From the NCBI RefSeq assembly GCF_000482545.1, contig NZ_KI519455.1:1177247-1241246 (forward strand): a stretch of DNA of 64,000 bases, given 5' to 3'. The stretch is from Arthrobacter sp. 35W. Lineage in GTDB: Bacteria > Actinomycetota > Actinomycetes > Actinomycetales > Micrococcaceae. Numbering within the stretch: the first letter of the stretch is position 1; each line of letters opens with the position of its first letter. Under the pieces are notes generated by a model that saw only the letters and a program-made list of their open reading frames with translations, was not told the DNA's origin and ran no database searches. Shown here piece after piece: positions 1 through 8,633 of this stretch. The position numbers were made by a program, and so were the translations under genes.

Positions 1-2
1 TC

Positions 3-173
3 GCCCTGCCGGGGTTTGGCAAACTGACCCTGGACGCCGTCTTCACCCGTGACTACCCCGTCATCCAGGCCGTGGTGCTGGTGATTACGGTGAGCTACAT
101 CCTGATCAACCTGGCCGTGGACGTTCTGTACTCGGTGGCCAATCCGCGGATCCGAGTGGGAGGAAGCAACTGA
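3..173 (+). CDS. Peptide ABC transporter permease (DppB-type), C-terminal end only
   Basis: This is the last 56 codons of a gene that begins before the window. The translation opens with ALPGFGKLT, continues through TRDYPVIQAVVLVI and a hydrophobic stretch, and ends with DVLYSVANPRIRVGGSN. This is the standard end of DppB/OppB-type inner membrane permeases: the final membrane helix, then a DPR-like tail (here NPR). The TGA stop overlaps the ATG of the next permease (TGATG), so the two are translationally coupled. It would form the import channel together with that DppC-type subunit. The substrate cannot be judged from this fragment, but the downstream gamma-glutamyltransferase points to peptides or gamma-glutamyl compounds. 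Confidence 0.9.
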   Translation, partial: ALPGFGKLTLDAVFTRDYPVIQAVVLVITVSYILINLAVDVLYSVANPRIRVGGSN

Positions 174-1069
174 TGTCCGTCATCACGGCTCAACGAACAA
201 GAAAGTCCGACGCCGAGGGGCTGGGTTCCGGCCGCGGCCGGGTGTGGCAGCTGCTGCGCCGCAACCCGCTGGGCATGGCCGGCGCCGTCATGCTGGCGCT
301 GGTGGTCCTGGTGGCCGTCTTCGCACCACTCATTGCCCCCTATGGTCCGGCCGAGGTGCACTTCTCGACGCCGTACCAGAAGCCGGGCACGGTGGGCTTC
401 CTGCTGGGCACAGATGATCTGGGTCGGGACATCTTCTCCCGGATGGTCTACGGCATCCAGGCCTCGCTGAAGGTCGGCGCCCTCTGCGTGGCGGTGTCGG
501 TGCTGGTCGGCACGCCGCTGGGCCTGCTGGCCGGCTACTGGAAGTGGCTCGATGCGATCATCTCCCGGCTCACTGACGTCACGCTGGCGTTCCCCTTCCT
601 GATCATCGCCGTCGGCCTGGCCGCCATCAGCGGACCCAGCCTGACCAACGCCGCCATCGCCCTGGGCATCGCCCACATCCCCACGATGATCCGTGTGGTG
701 CGCGGGGAGACGCTGCGGCTGAAGGAGAGCGACTTTGTGCTGGCGGCCAAGACCATGGACGCATCCGGCCTGCGCATCATCTTCAGCCACGTGCTGCCCA
801 ACGCGGCCTCCGCGATCATCGTGCAGGCCACCGTCATCATGCCGGTGGCGGTGATCGGCGAGGCGCTGCTGTCCTTCCTGGGCCTGGGCATCCAGCCGCC
901 CACCCCCAGCCTGGGCATCATGCTCTCCGACGCCCAGCAGTACATCTTCCGCTCGCCCACCGCGGCGATCTTCCCCGGCCTGGGCATCGCCGTCATCTGC
1001 CTGGGCTTCAACCTCTTTGGCGACGCCCTGCGCGATGCCCTTGACCCGACCTCCTCGAGCCGAAAGTAG
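173..1069 (+). CDS. Peptide ABC transporter permease (DppC-type)
   Basis: The 298-residue membrane protein is the second permease of a dipeptide/oligopeptide-type importer. After a basic N-terminus there is a first membrane helix (about residues 35-55) and the family motif LLGTDDLGRDIFSRMVYG near residue 80. The binding-protein-dependent transport domain follows, with the ATPase-contact loop around AAKTMDASGLRIIFSHVLPN and the conserved LSFLGLGIQPPTPSLG near residue 230. Length is normal for DppC. The start ATG overlaps the stop of the upstream permease. GGT follows after 5 bp and the fused ATPase after that, so the cluster is one operon. Family assignment is secure; the transported substrate is inferred only from neighbours. 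Confidence 0.95.
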   Translation: MSVITAQRTRKSDAEGLGSGRGRVWQLLRRNPLGMAGAVMLALVVLVAVFAPLIAPYGPAEVHFSTPYQKPGTVGFLLGTDDLGRDIFSRMVYGIQASLKVGALCVAVSVLVGTPLGLLAGYWKWLDAIISRLTDVTLAFPFLIIAVGLAAISGPSLTNAAIALGIAHIPTMIRVVRGETLRLKESDFVLAAKTMDASGLRIIFSHVLPNAASAIIVQATVIMPVAVIGEALLSFLGLGIQPPTPSLGIMLSDAQQYIFRSPTAAIFPGLGIAVICLGFNLFGDALRDALDPTSSSRK

Positions 1070-1074
1070 CACCG

Positions 1075-2928
1075 ATGACCTTTACAGTTCCCGATTCCTT
1101 TACAACGCGCCCCACCCTCGAGGGCACCTTCGGCATGAGCGCCTCCACCCACTGGATTGCCACTGCCACCGCCCAGGCCGTTCTGGAGCGCGGCGGCAAC
1201 GCGTTCGACGCCGCCACCGCCTCCGCCTTTGTGCTGCATGTGGTGGAGCCGCACCTCAACGGTCCCGGCGGCGACATGACCGCTGTCTTCACGACGGCGG
1301 ACGCCCCCGGGACGCCGGTGGTGCTGATGGGCCAGGGCCCCGCACCCGCCGCGGCCACCCGCGAGCACTACCTGGCCGAGGGCCTCGAGTTGGTGCCCGG
1401 CGCCGGTGCCCTGGCCGCTGCAGTGCCCGGGGCCGTGGATGCGTGGCTGCTGCTGCTGCGCGACCACGGCACCTGGGAGCTGGGGCCCATTCTGGAGTTC
1501 GCCATCGGCTACGCCCGCGATGGACACCCCATGCTGGCCCGGGTGGGAACCACCATCGCCTCGGTGGCCGAGCTGTTCGCCGAGCACTGGCCAACGTCGG
1601 CGCAGCAGTGGATGCCCGGCGGCCGGATCCCCGCCGAGGGCGAGCTGATCAGGAACCCGGCCTACGCCACGGTGCTGGAACGGCTGGTTGCCGCCGGTGG
1701 CGCCTCCGGCGGCGGTGGCGCGCTTGGCGGCCCGACGGCGGTTGCCGCGCGGACCCGCGCGGAGCGGATCGACGCCGCACGCGCCGAATGGAGCACCGGA
1801 TTCGTCGCCCGCGAGGCCGTGGCCTTCCTGGCCGAACCGCACCGGCACTCCTCCGGCACCGACCACGCCGGCGTCATGACGGAGGCGGACTTTGCCGCGT
1901 TCTCGGCGTCGTACGAGCCCGCCGCGGTGCTGGATTTCCGCGGCTACACCATCGCCAAGACTGGCCCCTGGGGCCAGGGCCCGGCGCTGCTGCAGACGCT
2001 GGCCATCCTGGACGGCTTCGATGACGAGCATCTGGATCCCTCCACAGCCCTTGGGGCGCACACCATCCTGGAGGCCCAGAAGCTCGCCATCGCGGACCGC
2101 GAGTCCTACTACGGCGATGCGGACGTGGATCTGGACCACCTGCTCAGCCCGGAGTATGCCGCACAGCGCCGCGCACTCATCACCGAGACCGCCTCCCACG
2201 AGTTCCGCCCCGGCACCGTGGGCGCAGAGGCACCCTTCATGCCGCCGTTGCGGACCGAATACCTGCCGCCGGCGCTCGCCGAGGGCGGGATGGCCTTTGC
2301 CGGCGTCGGCGAACCCACCGTCATGGCGACGGGGGAGACGCGCGGGGACACCTGCCACGTGGACGTGGTGGACCGTTGGGGCAATATGATCTCGGCTACG
2401 CCCTCCGGCGGCTGGCTGCAGTCCTCACCCACCATTCCGGCCCTGGGCTTCTGCCTCGGTTCTCGCCTGCAGATGACCTGGCTGGAGGAGGGTGCGCCCT
2501 CCACGCTGGAGCCGGGCAAGCGCCCGCGCACCACGCTCACCCCCACGCTGGTGCTCAAGGACGGCCACGCCGTCGTCGCACTGGGCTCCCCGGGCGGGGA
2601 CCAGCAGGACCAGTGGCAGCTGCTCTACCTGCTGCGCACCATCGTGGGCGGCTACACGCCGCAGCAGGCTGTCGACGCTCCGGCCCTGCACACCACCTCG
2701 GTCCCCGGCTCCTTCTGGCCGCGCACCTGGACCCCGGGCGGCGCCGTGGTGGAGGACCGGCTGGGTGAGGATGTCATCACCGAGCTGGAACGCCGCGGCC
2801 ATGTGGTCACGCGCGCCGGCGACTGGGCGCTGGGCCGGCTCTCCTCGGTGGTCCGCGAACCCTCCACCGGCCTGTTGAAGGCCTCCGCCAACCCGAGGGG
2901 AGCTCAGGGCTATGCTGCAGGACGTTAA
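1075..2928 (+). CDS. Gamma-glutamyltransferase family protein
   Basis: The 617-residue protein belongs to the gamma-glutamyltranspeptidase (Ntn-hydrolase) family, which hydrolyses or transfers the gamma-glutamyl group of glutathione and related amides. The N-terminal part carries AVLERGGNAFDAATAS and HLNGPGGDM, both typical of the family. The predicted self-cleavage site and nucleophile is Thr426 in GDTCHVDVVD, followed by GNMISATPSGG. GSPGGDQQDQWQLLY near residue 505 matches the C-terminal subunit. No signal peptide is visible, so a cytoplasmic enzyme of the YwrD type is more likely than the secreted Ggt. It sits inside a peptide importer operon, 5 bp after dppC and overlapping the ATPase gene by 17 bp. 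This suggests imported gamma-glutamyl peptides are processed inside the cell (inference). Confidence 0.92.
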   Translation: MTFTVPDSFTTRPTLEGTFGMSASTHWIATATAQAVLERGGNAFDAATASAFVLHVVEPHLNGPGGDMTAVFTTADAPGTPVVLMGQGPAPAAATREHYLAEGLELVPGAGALAAAVPGAVDAWLLLLRDHGTWELGPILEFAIGYARDGHPMLARVGTTIASVAELFAEHWPTSAQQWMPGGRIPAEGELIRNPAYATVLERLVAAGGASGGGGALGGPTAVAARTRAERIDAARAEWSTGFVAREAVAFLAEPHRHSSGTDHAGVMTEADFAAFSASYEPAAVLDFRGYTIAKTGPWGQGPALLQTLAILDGFDDEHLDPSTALGAHTILEAQKLAIADRESYYGDADVDLDHLLSPEYAAQRRALITETASHEFRPGTVGAEAPFMPPLRTEYLPPALAEGGMAFAGVGEPTVMATGETRGDTCHVDVVDRWGNMISATPSGGWLQSSPTIPALGFCLGSRLQMTWLEEGAPSTLEPGKRPRTTLTPTLVLKDGHAVVALGSPGGDQQDQWQLLYLLRTIVGGYTPQQAVDAPALHTTSVPGSFWPRTWTPGGAVVEDRLGEDVITELERRGHVVTRAGDWALGRLSSVVREPSTGLLKASANPRGAQGYAAGR

Positions 2929-4564
2929 GGAAACCCCGCTGCCGATTCTTCAGGTCAGGAACCTGGAGGTCTCCTTCGGTGCGGTGCCGGTGCTCCACCA
3001 GGTCAGCTTCGACGTGCAAAAGGGCGAGCGGGTGGCCATCGTGGGCCAGTCCGGCTCCGGGAAGTCCACCACCGTGGCGGCCATTCTGCGGCTGCTGCCG
3101 GGCCTGGGCCAGATTTCCCGCGGCGAGATTCTGCTGGATGGCCTGGACCTGGCCGACGCCACCGAACGGCAGCTGCGCACGGTCCGCGGCCGCCGGATCG
3201 GCCTGGTGCCCCAGGACCCCATGTCTAATCTGAACCCGTCCATGAAGGTCGGGGCACAGATTGCCGACACGCTGTGGGGCGCCGGAATGCGCAACCGCGC
3301 CGAGATCAAGGCGCGGGCGGTGGAGCTGATGGCGGAGGCCGGCATCCCCGACGCCGAGCGCCGCTACGGGCAGTTCCCGCACGAGTTCTCCGGCGGCATG
3401 CGCCAGCGGATGCTCATCGCCATTGCGCTCGCCGGGGAGCCGGAGCTGCTCATCGCCGACGAGCCCACCTCCGCGCTGGATGTCACGGTGCAGCGGCAGA
3501 TCCTCAACCACCTGCAGACACTGGTGGATGCCCGCGGCACCTCGCTGCTGTTCATCACCCATGACCTGGGGCTCGCTGCGGACCGCTGCGACAGGATCAT
3601 CGTCATGGCGGACGGCCGGATTGTGGAGGTGGGCACCCCCGCGGAGATCCTGCTGAATCCGCAGGAGGAGTACACCAAGGCTCTGGTGGCGGCCGCGCCG
3701 TCGCTCTCCCCGGAGCCCCCGTCCACATCCACGTCCACGGGCGCGCCGGCCGCCGTCGTTCCCGACACGTCGTCAAAGGCCGTGCCGATTCTCGTGGTCA
3801 AGGACCTGGTCAAGGAGTTCAAACTCCGCGGCCAGCGCGGCGGCATTGTCCGCGCCGTCGACGGAGTGTCCTTCGCGGTGGAGCGCGGGACGACGACGGC
3901 GGTCGTGGGGGAATCGGGCTCGGGCAAGACCACGCTGGCCCGGATCATCCTCGGCCTGGAAAGCCAGACGAGCGGCGAGACCCTGATCAAGGGCCAGAGC
4001 CTGTCGGCCAGCGGTTCCGCCGAACGCCGGGCGCTGCGGCGCATGGTCCAGCCGGTGTTCCAGAACCCCTACGGTTCACTGGATCCGACCTACAGCATCG
4101 AGCGGCTGATCGACGAGCCGCTGCGGATCTTTGGCGTGGGCACCAAGGAGAGCCGGCAGCGCCGCGTGGCGGAACTGCTGGACAACGTCGCATTGCCGCG
4201 CTCGATCGCCCAGCGGCGGCCCAACGAGCTCTCGGGCGGCCAGCGCCAGCGGGTGGCGATTGCCCGGGCACTGGCGCTGGATCCGGAGCTGATCATTTGT
4301 GACGAGGCCGTGTCCGCGCTGGATGTGCTGGTCCAGGACGCGGTGCTGACGCTGCTGGGGGACCTGCAGGATAATCTGGGGCTGACGTACCTTTTCATTA
4401 CCCATGATTTGGCCGTCGTGCGCCAGATTGCCCACAATGTGGTGGTCATGAAATCCGGCCGAATCATCGAAAACGGTGGTGTGGACCAGGTGTTCCTGGC
4501 TCCGCAGGCCGACTACACGAAAGAGCTACTTGGTGCCATCCCCGGTGCGGCCTTCGCCAGATAA
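2912..4564 (+). CDS. Peptide ABC transporter, fused DppD-DppF ATPase
   Basis: The 550-residue protein has two complete ATP-binding domains joined by a Pro/Ser/Thr-rich linker near residues 265-285. Domain 1 has Walker A GQSGSGKST (about 45-53), signature FSGGMRQRM and Walker B LLIADEPTSALD. Domain 2 has GESGSGKTT, LSGGQRQRV and LIICDEAVSALD, where the usual Pro of DEPxSALD is Ala. In most bacteria DppD and DppF are separate; this single-chain form is common in actinobacteria. It energises the two permeases upstream. GAGGGGAG lies 9 bases before the ATG, inside the end of the GGT gene. No substrate-binding protein gene is visible; it must lie upstream of the window or elsewhere. Confidence 0.95.
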   Translation: MLQDVKETPLPILQVRNLEVSFGAVPVLHQVSFDVQKGERVAIVGQSGSGKSTTVAAILRLLPGLGQISRGEILLDGLDLADATERQLRTVRGRRIGLVPQDPMSNLNPSMKVGAQIADTLWGAGMRNRAEIKARAVELMAEAGIPDAERRYGQFPHEFSGGMRQRMLIAIALAGEPELLIADEPTSALDVTVQRQILNHLQTLVDARGTSLLFITHDLGLAADRCDRIIVMADGRIVEVGTPAEILLNPQEEYTKALVAAAPSLSPEPPSTSTSTGAPAAVVPDTSSKAVPILVVKDLVKEFKLRGQRGGIVRAVDGVSFAVERGTTTAVVGESGSGKTTLARIILGLESQTSGETLIKGQSLSASGSAERRALRRMVQPVFQNPYGSLDPTYSIERLIDEPLRIFGVGTKESRQRRVAELLDNVALPRSIAQRRPNELSGGQRQRVAIARALALDPELIICDEAVSALDVLVQDAVLTLLGDLQDNLGLTYLFITHDLAVVRQIAHNVVVMKSGRIIENGGVDQVFLAPQADYTKELLGAIPGAAFAR

Positions 4565-5237
4565 CGGCGATCTTGCCCCCAAACAGCGCGTCCAGGACGA
4601 AATCCGCCGGGACATCATTTTGGGCACCCTGCCCGCGGGAACCCGCATCACCGAAACGGCGCTTGCCAAGAAGTACGGCATTTCGCGGGTTCCCGTGCGG
4701 GAGGCGCTCCACGCCCTGGAGGCGGAGGGGTTTGTCGAGTCCAAGCCCTTCGCAGGCTCAACCGTCTGCGCCATCCCGGTGGATGATGCGGACGATCTCT
4801 TTGCCGTTCGCGAGGCTCTGGAGTCCGCCACCGCACGCCGGGCGGCGGAACAGGCGGCCGCGCAGTTCGCCTCCGGGGCTCCGGACGAGCGCTGGTGGCG
4901 GATCCGCAAGGAACTCGCCAAGATCCTGGACGACGGCGATGTGGCGGTGCAGAGAGATGAGCTCCACCGCCTGCCGGAGCTGAACATGCGCTTCCACCTG
5001 GGCATTGCCGAGCTCAGCGGCAGCGCCTCGCTGGCGGGGCTGCTGCGGCAGATCGCCAACAAGATCGAATGGCTCTACGCCTCGGATGTGGGCTCACGCG
5101 GCAAGCAGGCGTGGGCCGAGCACCGGGCCATCATGGCTGCCATCGACGCCGGACACTCCGGTGACGCCGAGGGCGCCATGGGGCGGCACGTCCACAAGTC
5201 CCGCGAGGGCTACATGCGCCGGTTCTCCGGGAAGTGA
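4533..5237 (+). CDS. GntR/FadR-family (FCD domain) transcriptional regulator
   Basis: The protein has an N-terminal winged helix with ITETALAKKYGISRVPVREA, the GntR hallmark, followed by EAEGFVESK. The all-helical FCD effector domain contains LFAVREALESATARRAAE. I prefer the GTG at 4533, which has AAAGAG seven bases upstream; a longer frame opens at a GTG at 4476, and GTG 4545 is a third choice. It overlaps the end of the fused ATPase gene and is the last gene of the transporter operon, so it probably controls that operon in response to an organic acid or amino acid released from the imported substrate (inference). A repeat element and the convergent lysG-like gene lie just after it. Confidence 0.88.
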   Translation: MPSPVRPSPDNGDLAPKQRVQDEIRRDIILGTLPAGTRITETALAKKYGISRVPVREALHALEAEGFVESKPFAGSTVCAIPVDDADDLFAVREALESATARRAAEQAAAQFASGAPDERWWRIRKELAKILDDGDVAVQRDELHRLPELNMRFHLGIAELSGSASLAGLLRQIANKIEWLYASDVGSRGKQAWAEHRAIMAAIDAGHSGDAEGAMGRHVHKSREGYMRRFSGK

Positions 5238-5251
5238 CCTTGTCTCCGTCC

Positions 5252-5301
5252 GGGACGCAGTTTCCCGCTTGGGACATGACCACTACTGCGTCCTGAAAGG
5301 G
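5252..5301. repeat. Palindromic repeat, family C (GGGACGCAGTTTCCC)
   Basis: The left arm GGGACGCAGTTTCCCG and a right arm containing CTGCGTCCTGAAAGGG form an imperfect inverted repeat between the convergent GntR and LysR genes. Related copies lie near 26970-27021, 34516-34561 and 39367-39425. All four share GACGCAGTTTCCC or its complement GGGAAACTGCGTC, and three also share a GTCATG-like centre (26970, 34516 and 39367). The copies are dispersed and intergenic. The position also allows a role as a bidirectional terminator. Confidence 0.75.
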
Positions 5302-5360
5302 AATCGACGTCGGTGGCGGATCCGTCGTGCGGGGTTTCGGCTTCGCTCAACCAGCGAGAG

Positions 5361-6251
5361 TCACCGGAGCGCCCTCGTCGCGGCGGCGCGGACGGCGTCG
5401 GTGAGCTGGTCCAATGCGGGGGAGTGGAGCTTCCAGCGCTGCCAGTAGAGGGCGACGTCGGTGGGGGTTCCGGGAAACAGCTCGACCAGCGTCCCATCGG
5501 CCAGATCCGACAGGCAGTGCTGCTCGGGCAGCAGGGCCCAGCCCATGCCGAGCCGGGCCGCGTGCGCAAACTCGGCCGGATCTGGGATGAAGTGCTGCGG
5601 TGCGGAGATCGTTCCGCCGGTGCGCTCCCGGAAGAAACGGTCCTGCAGGGAGTCCGACCTGTCGAACTGGACGACGGGCGCCAGGGCAAATGATTCGGCA
5701 GAAACGCCGTCGGGCATCCACCGGTCCACGAACCCCGGGCTGGCCACGGCCCGGTAGCGCAGGGCACCCAGCGGCGCCACGCTGCAGCCCTGGACCGCCT
5801 CCGGGATCGACGTCACCGCCGCCATGACGGCACCGGAGCGCAGCAGCGCGGTGGAGTGGGCCTCGTCCTCGCGCAGGATCTCGAAGGTGCAGCCGGCGTC
5901 CGGCGGCAGCGAGGCCAGGGCGTCCAGAAACCACGTCGCCAGCGAATCGGCGTTGACCACCAGTGGAATGGGCGCGGCGCTGCCGAGGCCGTTCAGTCCA
6001 AGCTCGGAGGCAGCGTCCTGCTCGAGCTGGCGCAGCTGCCGGGCCAGGCGCAGCACGGTTTCTCCCGCGGCCGTGGGCTGGACCGGAGTGGTGCGCCGCA
6101 GCAGGACCTGCCCCGCCGCCTGTTCCATGGCCTTGATCCGTTGGGAGACCGCGGAGGCCGTGACGTGCAAGGCACCCGCGGCGGCGTCGAAGGTGCCGGC
6201 CTCGACGACGGCGGCAAAGGTGCGCAGGTGTTCCGACTGGAAGTGGACCAT
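5361..6251 (-). CDS. lysG: LysR-family regulator of the LysG/ArgP type
   Basis: The 296-residue LysR-type protein starts with an HTH containing [25 protein letters not shown]. This arrangement, with [11 protein letters not shown] and a PTAAGE block, is typical of LysG/ArgP (IciA) proteins. The effector domain spans about 90-290. In Corynebacterium, LysG activates the basic amino acid exporter gene lysE when lysine or arginine accumulates. Here it is divergent from a lysE homologue across 69 bp, the same arrangement. The symbol rests on family and context; the effector amino acid is inferred. The coding sequence has no visible defects. Confidence 0.9.
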   Translation of the reverse strand: MVHFQSEHLRTFAAVVEAGTFDAAAGALHVTASAVSQRIKAMEQAAGQVLLRRTTPVQPTAAGETVLRLARQLRQLEQDAASELGLNGLGSAAPIPLVVNADSLATWFLDALASLPPDAGCTFEILREDEAHSTALLRSGAVMAAVTSIPEAVQGCSVAPLGALRYRAVASPGFVDRWMPDGVSAESFALAPVVQFDRSDSLQDRFFRERTGGTISAPQHFIPDPAEFAHAARLGMGWALLPEQHCLSDLADGTLVELFPGTPTDVALYWQRWKLHSPALDQLTDAVRAAATRALR

Positions 6252-6320
6252 AAGTTTTCCTTAGCTATCCCAAGAATCATTAGCTGTACTCATCATGGTG
6301 CACGCCGTAGCGTCAACTGT
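6252..6320. promoter_or_regulatory. lysG-lysE divergent promoter/operator region
   Basis: The 69 bp between the divergent genes are AT-richer than the flanks. They contain TTAGCT at 6261-6266 and again at 6280-6285, a 19-bp spacing close to two helical turns, which is a plausible LysR-type binding site. TAGCGT at 6308-6313 lies seven bases before the lysE GTG, and no purine-rich ribosome binding site is present. This would fit a leaderless lysE transcript. These are sequence observations; protein binding is inferred. Confidence 0.5.
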
Positions 6321-6971
6321 GTGAATCCCTCTGAATTTCTCTCCGCTGCGGGCCTGGGCCTGGGCACCGGGCTGGCCTTGATCGTCGCCATCGGTGCGCA
6401 GAATGCCTTCGTGCTGCGCCAGGGCATCCTTGGCCAGCATGTCCTGCCCGTGGTGCTGGTCTGTGCCATTTCCGATGCGCTGCTGATCGCGGCCGGAATC
6501 GCCGGCATCGGCGTCGTGATCACGGCGGTTCCCGCCGTCGTCGTCGTGATCCGGCTGGCGGGGGCAGCATTCCTGGTGGCCTATGGGGTGCTGGCCGCAA
6601 AGCGGGCCATACATCCGGGGGCGCTCACGGCGTCGGGGCCGGGGTCTCGACAGGCTCGACCAGCGGGCCCGGCTCGACCACCGTTGGCCCCAGTGCTGGC
6701 GACGGTGCTGGCGCTGACCTGGCTGAATCCGCACGTGTATCTGGACACGGTGCTGCTGCTGGGATCGGTGGCAAACCAGCAGGGGCCGGAGCTGCGCTGG
6801 TGGTTTGGTGCGGGCGCGGGGCTGGCAAGCGTGCTCTGGTTCAGCGCGCTGGGCTTTGGTGCGCGGTACCTGCGGCCGGTGTTCGCCAAACCGGCGGCCT
6901 GGCGCGTGCTGGACGGCATCATCGCCGTCGTCATGGTCGCGCTCGGCGTGAAGATGGTCCTGGGCCTGTAG
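6321..6971 (+). CDS. lysE: LysE/ArgO-family amino acid exporter
   Basis: The 216-residue inner membrane protein has [21 protein letters not shown], the diagnostic first helix of LysE/ArgO exporters of lysine and arginine. About five or six hydrophobic segments follow, with [12 protein letters not shown] near residue 135 matching the second conserved block. I chose the GTG at 6321 because the conserved part begins at once; a longer open frame upstream overlaps lysG antisense and is not expected to be used. The loop around residues 108-121 ([13 protein letters not shown]) is encoded by a dispersed repeat that has inserted in frame. The gene is divergent from the lysG-like regulator that probably activates it. 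A long palindrome follows its stop. Confidence 0.9.
   Translation: MNPSEFLSAAGLGLGTGLALIVAIGAQNAFVLRQGILGQHVLPVVLVCAISDALLIAAGIAGIGVVITAVPAVVVVIRLAGAAFLVAYGVLAAKRAIHPGALTASGPGSRQARPAGPARPPLAPVLATVLALTWLNPHVYLDTVLLLGSVANQQGPELRWWFGAGAGLASVLWFSALGFGARYLRPVFAKPAAWRVLDGIIAVVMVALGVKMVLGL
6642..6684 (+). repeat. Dispersed repeat (family D) inside lysE
   Basis: GGGGTCTCGACAGGCTCGACC followed by AGCGGGC and a second GGCTCGACCACC matches the repeat GGTCTCGACAAGCTCGACCAGCG seen near 17851, 34777, 39452, 54171 and 57437. Here it is in frame with lysE and encodes part of the hydrophilic loop between membrane segments. The reading frame stays open through it. Confidence 0.75.
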
Positions 6972-6975
6972 CCCG

Positions 6976-7044
6976 CCCCAACTGAGTGACAGTTATCGCA
7001 CATTTTTGGCGGTTTTTTGTGCGATAACTGTCACTCAGTTGGGG
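6976..7044. repeat. Long palindromic repeat, family P copy 1
   Basis: A perfect inverted repeat with arms CCCCAACTGAGTGACAGTTA(TCGCAC) of 26 bases flanks a T-rich loop. It lies between the convergent lysE and transporter genes, so it can also act as a bidirectional terminator. Related copies lie at 17319-17385 and 26009-26075. The arms share CCCAACT(G/A)(A/G)GT and ACAGTTAT, while the inner bases fall into two sequence types. Confidence 0.85.
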
Positions 7045-7062
7045 GGGGCGGGGCGGGTTGGC

Positions 7063-8631
7063 TCAACCAGCGACGACGGCGGCTACCACGGGAGTCGGGC
7101 CGGTGATGGGGACGTCGGAGACGGTCTGGACGAAGCGCTTGATCCGGGGATCGGCGCCGGGGCCGAAGACGGATTCCGGCGGGCCCTGCTGGCCCACGGC
7201 GCCATCCTCCATGAAGACCACCCAGTCCGCCACATCGCGGGCCAGTTTCATTTCGTGGGTGACGATCACCATGGTGATGCCCTCCTGCGCCAGGTCGGCG
7301 ATGACGGCGAGCACCTCCTGCACCAGCTCCGGATCCAGGGCCGAGGTGGGCTCGTCGAAGAGCATCACGGACGGCTTCATGGCCAGCGCCCGGGCGATGG
7401 CGACGCGCTGCTGCTGTCCGCCGGAGAGCTGGTGCGGGTACTTCTTGGCGTGGGCGGCCATGCCCACCTTGCGCAGCAGCTCCATGCCGAAGGCTTCCGC
7501 CTGCGGAGCTGACATCTGCCGCAGCTGGACGGGGGCCAGGGTGACGTTCTCCAGCACCGTCTTGTGCGGGAAGAGGTTGAACCGCTGGAACACCATGCCC
7601 ACATTGCGCCGCTGGATCGAGATGTCCTTGTCGGACAGCGCCACAATCCGGCCATGGGAGCCGTGCTTGTTGCCCAGCAGCTGGCCGTTGACCTCGATCA
7701 CGCCGCCGTCGGCCGGCTCCAGGTGGTTCAGCGTGCGCACCAGCGTGGTCTTGCCTGAACCGGAGGGCCCGATGACCACCACCACCTCGCCGGCGTGGAC
7801 ATCGACGTCCACGCCCTTGAGCACCTGGTTGCCGTGGAAGGACTTGGTGACGCCCTGGGCGCGGACCAGCTTCTCGCCGTCGTGCGGCCGGCGCTCGCGG
7901 CCCCGGGCCACCCGCAGGTCCTCGGCAGCCTCCGGCTGCGTCTGCAGGGCGGGCCGGCGCCGGTTGACGTCCAGCTTGCGCTCCAGCAGGGCCCGCAGCT
8001 GGTCGAACACCGTCACCAGCAGGATGTAGAAGATGGCGACGGCCAGCAGGGTTTCCAGCACGAGGAAGTTCTGCGTGTACAGGCGCTGGCCCACCAGCAG
8101 GATCTCCTGGAGCGAGATGACGCTGGCCAGGGAGGTCAGCTTCAGGATGGAGATGAACTCATTGCCCAGGGCGGGGAGGGCAATCCGGAAGGCCTGCGGA
8201 ATCACCACGTGCCGCTGGACGTGCCCGTACGGCAGGCCCAGGGCCCGCGCCGCCTCACGCTGGTCGATGGAGACGGCCAGCAGACCGCCGCGGTGGATCT
8301 CCGCCATGTAGGCTGCCTCGCTCAGCACCAGCGCAATGAGAGCGGCGTTGAACGAGGAGCCAAGCACCACCTGCGTGGCCGGGAAGACCTGCGGCACGTT
8401 GTACGCGAAGACCAACAGCACCAGCAGCGGGAGCGAGCGGAACAGCCACACGTAGACGCCGGCCACACGGGAGAGCAGTTTCGACCGCGATTCCTTCATC
8501 AACGCCAGGAGGATGCCTGCAATGTTCGCGATGAACCATGCGAGAACGCTCAGGACGACGACGACGCCGGCGGCCTTCCAGAGTTCTGGATCGCCAAAGA
8601 GGGAGAAGGTGTAGGCCCAGTCGAAGGTCAT
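7063..8631 (-). CDS. Amino acid ABC transporter, fused permease and ATPase
   Basis: The 522-residue protein joins a HisM/GlnP-type permease (about 1-215) to an amino-acid-type ATPase (about 255-505). The permease has several membrane helices and the coupling loop EAARALGLPYGHVQRHVVIP. The ATPase has Walker A GPSGSGKTT at 288-296, signature LSGGQQQRVAIARALA and Walker B VMLFDEPTSALDPE. The linker (about 216-255) is Arg-rich and probably cytoplasmic. Two such chains would give a full importer, as in other permease-ATPase fusions of the polar amino acid uptake family. The start lies 2 bp after the stop of the binding protein gene, and an M20 hydrolase is upstream in the same operon. Gene ends are clean; the palindrome at 6976 lies beyond the stop. 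Confidence 0.93.
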   Translation of the reverse strand: MTFDWAYTFSLFGDPELWKAAGVVVVLSVLAWFIANIAGILLALMKESRSKLLSRVAGVYVWLFRSLPLLVLLVFAYNVPQVFPATQVVLGSSFNAALIALVLSEAAYMAEIHRGGLLAVSIDQREAARALGLPYGHVQRHVVIPQAFRIALPALGNEFISILKLTSLASVISLQEILLVGQRLYTQNFLVLETLLAVAIFYILLVTVFDQLRALLERKLDVNRRRPALQTQPEAAEDLRVARGRERRPHDGEKLVRAQGVTKSFHGNQVLKGVDVDVHAGEVVVVIGPSGSGKTTLVRTLNHLEPADGGVIEVNGQLLGNKHGSHGRIVALSDKDISIQRRNVGMVFQRFNLFPHKTVLENVTLAPVQLRQMSAPQAEAFGMELLRKVGMAAHAKKYPHQLSGGQQQRVAIARALAMKPSVMLFDEPTSALDPELVQEVLAVIADLAQEGITMVIVTHEMKLARDVADWVVFMEDGAVGQQGPPESVFGPGADPRIKRFVQTVSDVPITGPTPVVAAVVAG

Positions 8632-8633
8632 GG

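Noticed and set aside
535-2358. A 607-residue minus-strand open frame opposite the permease and GGT genes
   Set aside because: It is antisense to two genes with clear motifs and ends in low-complexity sequence, a consequence of GC-rich codon use.
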